Shown: positions 58,634-64,000 of the stretch, one piece after another
How positions within the stretch are numbered: the stretch's first letter is position 1
Layout: each line of letters begins with the position of its first letter
Assembly (NCBI GenBank): GCA_012931725.1
Contig: CM022945.1
Coordinates: 12,448,087 to 12,512,086 of the forward strand
Origin: Litsea cubeba
Taxonomy: Eukaryota; Streptophyta; Magnoliopsida; Laurales; Lauraceae
DNA: 64,000 nucleotides
Direction: 5' to 3'
Made by a program: the position numbers and the translations under genes
The notes under the pieces: model-generated
Told to the model about the DNA's origin: nothing
Seen by the model: the letters and a program-made list of their open reading frames with translations, nothing else
The model's database searches: none

Positions 58634-61600
58634 TCACTTCACATTCATCGCCGCGGCCATTTTCCTTAACTTCTGGGAAATTTCTGAGAATGATGGCCGT
58701 TCACCCGGATCAGAGGACCAACAGCTTTCCATCAATGATTTCCATTCGGGATCACACCATGTTGGGATTTGTGGGCGTAGTGTATTGTTCACAATTCCTC
58801 CTACAGAAAACACCATATGAGGTCCTTAGTAAAGATAAGCACAAATTAACATAAACTTACTAACTGCTAATATTTCCACATGGCTACCCTTGCCAAGGTG
58901 GTTCATATGTGCAAGATCCCAATGACGTCATCCAATAGAGAAGCCCTACAACACTGATGTGCAGTTGTACCACACACAATTGGGAAATTCAGCAATCAGA
59001 AATTGTCTATGCATACATAGGTGTATAGAGGGTCACAGTTAATTCAGCAATTTGAGTCACTTTTAGAGGTTCTACTATATTTAAAATACTAGATATCAGT
59101 AAGAGACATTTTTTAGTGGAAAAAAAAAATTCTAATATTAGACATGAATGGATCCTATATAATAGAGTGGTTTCTCTAGTAGAATAGAAACTGATAAAAT
59201 CAGCCTTATTTAGGAAAGACTTTCTTTCAATAAAGTGTGGCACGTCCTTACATATGTATATGTATAATCTCCAGTTTGAAGGAATGAATCAATAAATGGA
59301 ATAGAAACTTAAGCTCAAACTATCTTCCACCTTAATAGTTTATCCCTTTCTAAAGAAGGGAAAGAAGCAAGCCTAAATTGTCTTATGCCTTAAATAACTA
59401 GATATTAATAGATATTCTGTATGAATTATGTTGAGGCAAGTTAAGAAGTTCTACTGTGTTTTAACTAACTAGATAACAATTGGGGTCTTACGACTTTTGA
59501 ATTTTGGTTGCTACAAGTAAACGTTCCACTATTGTTTAACAAACTATATAACAATTGGGTTCTTAATAAGACTCTTTTCAGTTTTGGTTAAGTTATATTA
59601 TGTTGGGATTTTGCTCATTCAGACCAAATACACACAAGAACTGAATGATTTGGTTCATCTTGCTGACTCAAAGTCCGTTGATTCTCCAATGGAAATAAAT
59701 GTCAAATTTTATAAAGAGTATGGTGATCCAATGCCTAATCCTACATTATACCGGCGTTTGGTGGGAAGCCTCATTTACTTGACTACAACACATCCTGACA
59801 TTTCATATGCTGTGAATCTTGTTAGCCAATTCATGGCTGACCATCGCCATCATCATCTGACTGTTGTCTTTCACATTATAAGGTATCTTCGAGGTACTCC
59901 AGGACATTTGTTAGCCAATTCATGGCTGACCGTCGCCATCATCATCTGACTGTTGTCTTTCACATTATAAGGCATCTTCGAGGTACACCAGGACATAGCT
60001 TGTTTTTTTCATCCATCTCACCACTTCGTCTCACCGCTTATTCTTGTGCTGACCGGGCTGGTTAAAAGGACACTCGTCACTCCACCACGGGTTGGTGTAT
60101 GTTTTTGGGTGAGTCTCCCATTTCATGGAAATGTAAGAAACAAGAGCAAGTATCAAAATCTTCAACGGAGGTGGAATATCGGGAGATGTCTTCTGCTTGC
60201 TCAGAAATCCTGTCTTACCAGACTTCTTAAAGAAATCGGCATTCGTGTTCCCACCCCTATTCCTCTCTATGCAAATAATACTAGTGACATTCCACTTGCG
60301 CTCAATCCAGTCTATCATGAAAGCGCACTAAACACAATGAGGTTGAGTGTCATTTTCTTCGGGAGAAATTACAAGATGAGCTTATATCACTTACATATGT
60401 CTCATCCTCATATCGGCTAGCAGATATTTTTACAAAAGCTATGACTCGTGAGAGAGACCAGTTTTTAGTATCCAAATTGATGCTCTTTGATCCGCATTCA
60501 ATTTAAGGGGGAGTGTGATGGAACATAATTTCAAAGATATTCTATGGAGTATGATGTTGTAAAATATCTGTACCATTCCATATATGTCATAGGAATACCT
60601 GTAATGTAATATGTCAGGATTTTGGATTGATTGTAACACTCTCATTAAAGGGATTGTAATTGAGATATATACATTATAAAAAGGGAGGATCCATCCATAG
60701 AAGATATCACTCCAATTTTCCCATCATTGTCTTCCATTGTCACTATTCTGTTATATTAGACATGATTAAGGCATAAGATACTCAAACAATCCTCCACCTT
60801 AACTATGATGCCCAGATACGGCAAAGACACGTGATGGACACGGCAATGACATAGATTTTATACATAAAAAGTGAAGTATCGGATACGATATGTTGCCCAT
60901 TTTGAAGTATCCGTGCATCATAGCACCTTAATCTTTGAAAAAGAAAGTTTTGAGATTGTAAGTTTTATTTGCCCTAATTGATCATTTACTGCGCTGAATA
61001 TCATTTTGTTAGTGTAATGAACAGCAACAGAACTTTTTTTTTTTTTTTCAACTCATTCAATTCATCACCTTAGAAGATTGTTAGTGACACAGATATATAA
61101 CAGTCCCTTATACTTTCTTTATTTTGAATGGTAACCTAATATATTGAATCAATTTTTAACTCTACATTTCTAGAAATTGGATCTACAATTACAAGTAGCA
61201 AACCCCATCATCTGAAACTTTCTAGGGTGAAATTGTATCACGTTAAAATGATTAAGAAGAAAAAGAAATTGTAATCACATCCATCGATAATGTGTGGTAA
61301 TTGTTCTCTTGTATCTCTACTGTGTACGCAAGCCATAAAGTCGCAATGTTCAAAATCAGGATCACATCATTAACTCAACCAAATAACTTAATGACAGTGC
61401 TCCATCTCCATGCCCATTAAATTCCAACTCTCAAGAAATTTGGACATGATTAACAAATTCACTATCAGAAAATGTAAGTCTTGTAATCTTGCAAATTTGG
61501 TGTTGATCGAGTATTTGAGGACAGCCACTATTATTTATAGGCATTGACCTGGCACTACATACCTTTAGTACAGGCCTCTTGATCAAGAAAATCAATGAAA

Positions 61601-62057
61601 AATGGAAAATAAAATTACTAGCATCAATCTATCTATATGCAAAGAAATATATCAGAATTAACTATCAGGAAAAAATTCTTTATTGATGCAAAGCAGGTGA
61701 AATTTGTTAAACCAAACACCAAAGAATACTATTCTTACCAATTATAGATGCACAATGCATATCCCCATAAGGCTCCTCTCCTGTAAGTAGTTCCCACATG
61801 ACAATTCCAAACGAATAAATGTCGATCTGAAAAAAGAAGGGATGAAAACATACGAATAACAGATTAATGAAAGGCAAGAGATAGATCGCATATAAGATTA
61901 AAATGTTTAACATTCCAGATACATGCAGTCTTACTTTTTCTGTCACCATGCTGCTTTTCCCACTAAGAAGCTCCGGTGCCATCCACGGCAAAGTTCCACG
62001 AATACCTCCTGATACTAAAGTGTGCTGTTTTACTTTTGATAAGCCCAAATCACCAAT
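58634..62057 (-). CDS. Raf-like MAPKKK-type protein kinase, C-terminal exons (partial)
   Basis: Three exons on the minus strand, 62057-61935, 61826-61739 and 58800-58634, join in phase and encode the last 125 residues. They hold the second half of a kinase domain: IGDLGLSKVKQHTL (the DFG position reads DLG, as in many plant Raf-like kinases), GGIRGTLPWMAPELL (activation loop and APE), DIYSFGIVMWELLTGEEPYG, and the final CDPEWKSLMESCWSSDPGERP. The protein ends within ten residues of the domain. The pattern matches the plant Raf group whose members usually carry an N-terminal PB1 domain; that part, the ATP-binding loop and the HRDLK-type catalytic loop are not in the window, and no further exon was seen up to 64000. 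The intron at 58801-61738 contains a Copia fragment and a hAT MITE. Serine/threonine specificity is assumed from the family. Confidence 0.9.
59602..60762 (+). mobile_element. 3' fragment of a Copia element inside a kinase intron
   Basis: Starting near 59602 the sequence encodes the end of a Copia reverse transcriptase and its RNase H (SLIYLTTTHPDISYAVNLVS, RYLRGTPG, ISWKCKKQEQVSKSSTEVEY, LADIFTKAM), with stops and frame changes. A purine tract AAGGGGGAG (60505-60513) precedes a 3' LTR of about 249 bp (60514-60762, TGTGATGG...TTAGACA) with a TATA-like ATTATAAAAAG near 60673. All of gag, protease, integrase and the 5' LTR are missing. It lies antisense to the kinase gene. Confidence 0.85.
59821..59998 (+). 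repeat. 89-bp tandem duplication in the Copia fragment
   Basis: The segment from GTTAGCCAATTCATGGCTGA to the RYLRGTPGH-coding part occurs twice in a row with about three differences. Being 89 bp long it shifts the reading frame. Confidence 0.85.
60803..60923. mobile_element. 121-bp hAT MITE in a kinase intron
   Basis: A perfect 8-bp target duplication, CACCTTAA, flanks both sides (60795-60802 and 60924-60931). The inverted ends are CTATGATGC, continuing imperfectly through CAGATACGG/ACGGATAC. Repeated GATACG words fill the interior. Confidence 0.85.
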
Positions 62058-64000
62058 CTGAAAGAGCATCAATAACACCATAGTAAGTATCAGCACTATA
62101 TGCTTCAATCAACAGGATATGATCACTGTTAAATGGAACAAAGATAAATCCAAAGGCCAAGATATGTAGTTAGATCAAGCTTCAAGATAAGGACACTCAA
62201 AGGCCCGTAATTTGGACCACACATCCCAATGGATTTAACCATTTGGTACATGGAATGTCCCATCCTTCCACTTGATCTGATTTTTTAACGATTTTATTTA
62301 CTTAGTATAATTGCATTGGAATTTACAAATGGCTCTGTAAGTACAAGGAGTAAATGGCCCTTCAAAATACTAGTAATTAAGTCTTCTCCATAGATATTCA
62401 TTACTGCAGAGCCTACATTAAAACTTTCTCTGTTTAAGCTGATGAGGCTTGTAGGTTTGAATTAGTTCTATGTTTTGTTTCTCTTGGAAGTATTATAAAA
62501 CATGCATAACAAGGTTGTACACTCATAGTTTTGGACTAATGATTGAACAAGGGAGAAACCTTAGACATGTATGTCTTTTGCATTGGGAATGACATACTTT
62601 CATGTTGGTACAAGACCAATACTCAATGTATGTGATCTGGCCTGCTAGTGGTTAGAATTTACATTTCAATTCTTGTTCTTTCCTTCTTGAATGAGAGGTG
62701 GCTGCAAGAGAGGAAACAGTCCATCTAGAGAAGATATATCATGCTCTGTTGTGCTGATCTCTTATTGAGGATCAAACATACCACCAAGATTAGTAGTAAA
62801 TCCACATTTATCTTGTTGGTTATTGGTTTCCCAGCAGGTACATATTTGGCTATATATTCTAGTTGGGCTTTAATTGCTATTCTGAATTAAAAGGTTACTA
62901 TTGAGGCTGGTTCTGGAACAGATGGTTTATTTTTAAAGGAATTTCTGAAAATTTATTTGGAAAGTATCCGTTGTGACTTTTGTCAGATTTTTTATAGAAT
63001 TGCTGCTACCAAGTGCATTAATGCCATGTTGGAAAGTTCTCCGCTATGCTAGTCAAATTAGCTTAATTCTTGGACATCATCAATTTAGCATTGGAGCAGA
63101 GCAATTCCATCAAGTTGAGATTCTACAAAAATATATATATCAGTATTTCCAAAAATAAATAAATAATGATGCCTCCCAAATTATGCCATCTAGTAAGAAG
63201 GTACCCAAGTTGGAAACACCAGGCATGCACTTTCCCAAAATTATCAAGGGCTTAGTTAGATCGGATGACAACTAGGAGAGAGAGAGAGAGAGAGAGATAA
63301 TTTTACAGATGGAAGACTTTTGAAGGTATGGCAATATGAGGATTTCTGGAAATGGTGATGGATTTCATCAAATTCCTATATATACATATATATAGAGAGA
63401 GAGAGAGAGAGAGAATTTTGCAGATGGAAGACTTTTGAAGGTATGGCAATATGAAGATTTCTGGAAACGGAGATGGATTTCATCAAATTCCTATCCATCA
63501 TCGCCTGGAATTAGTCCAAGGATGTTAGGAAAGGGTATTATCATGACATGAGAAACTGAGGTAATGATCGGCCATGGTGTCCTTACTATGATTATCAGGA
63601 AATATTCCTTCCTGTGAGAAATTGAGAAGGTAACTTTGAGATAAGACCTGAAATTGATAGCCCATATCATAATTGAAAGGTGATCGCCGTTGCAACCACA
63701 AGTTCGTGGTTTGAATCATGTCACCATACAACGAGAACAGATGAATTTCTCAATTGGCTTGGTCATGTTGAAATAGCTATTTGAGCATAAGGATGTGCCA
63801 GATCATATTGGTAGCAACTAGTGACCAAGATGACAGAATATGCTTTGGAGTGCTGGGATGATAAGCAATCAGATGGACTTCATCAGGGAAAAGCTAAAAT
63901 TGAATCATGAAAGGATGGTAGTTAAGGTAGCAGCTCATTTCCAAAAAAAAAGAGTAATCAGAAGTTGTATCAGTGCTACCATCATCTCAATCAAGAAAAT
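62058..64000 (-). other. Partial intron of the kinase gene
   Basis: The acceptor is at 62058-62059; no upstream exon with a catalytic-loop motif is found before the window ends. It contains GA microsatellites (about 63272-63298 and 63393-63414) and a duplication with period about 115 bp (units with CAGATGGAAGACTTTTGAAGG at 63306 and 63421). Confidence 0.5.

Noticed and set aside
59584..59949. A small independent gene within the kinase intron
   Set aside because: The product is the C-terminal part of a Copia reverse transcriptase with stops, next to a purine tract and an LTR.

Overview
The window is nuclear DNA of a flowering plant. It shows intron-split genes with GT-AG borders, AT-rich intergenic DNA, Copia LTR retrotransposons, an RTE-type LINE tail and many MITE-like elements. 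Species cannot be fixed from sequence alone; every gene family seen is general to angiosperms.

Four protein-coding genes are supported. (1) A two-exon UDP-glucosyltransferase of the flavonoid 3-O-glucosyltransferase (UGT78-like) type lies on + at 6880-9154. (2) A three-exon R2R3-MYB of the MYB36/RAX/MYB87 group (subgroup 14) lies on - at 13600-15295. (3) A complete 12-coding-exon PP2A scaffolding subunit A lies on + at 44636-53252; its exons join in phase to 587 codons, the normal family length. (4) The 3' end of a Raf-like MAPKKK-type kinase lies on - at 58634-62057, with its upstream exons beyond the window. They look like independent neighbours, not a pathway cluster.

The rest is mostly mobile DNA. 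Two Copia elements are defective in complementary ways. The older one (1114-4849, LTRs visibly diverged) keeps only a broken gag. The young one (17862-23282, LTRs differing at one position, perfect 5-bp target duplication) keeps an intact 1209-codon pol and no recognisable gag. A third Copia survives as a 3' fragment inside an intron of the kinase gene. Nonautonomous DNA elements with terminal inverted repeats, several with matching target duplications, lie at 23859-24240, 25852-26870, 30458-31468, 55510-56335, 56799-57246 and 60803-60923. Others without a clear duplication lie at 869-1050, 16647-16970, 31624-32020, 39052-39716, 40189-40312 and 41272-41481. Two are unusual polypyrimidine/polypurine fold-backs (25.9-26.9 kb and 39.1-39.7 kb). 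Three copies of an unclassified repeat with conserved ends were found at 15.9, 49.7 and 56.5 kb.

Layout: 0-5 kb repeats and the old Copia; 6.7-9.2 kb UGT; 10 kb LINE tail; 13.6-15.4 kb MYB; 17.9-23.3 kb young Copia; 23.3-42 kb gene-poor DNA full of MITEs and fold-backs; 42-53.3 kb PP2A-A; 53.3-58.6 kb MITEs; 58.6-64 kb kinase 3' end with intronic insertions.
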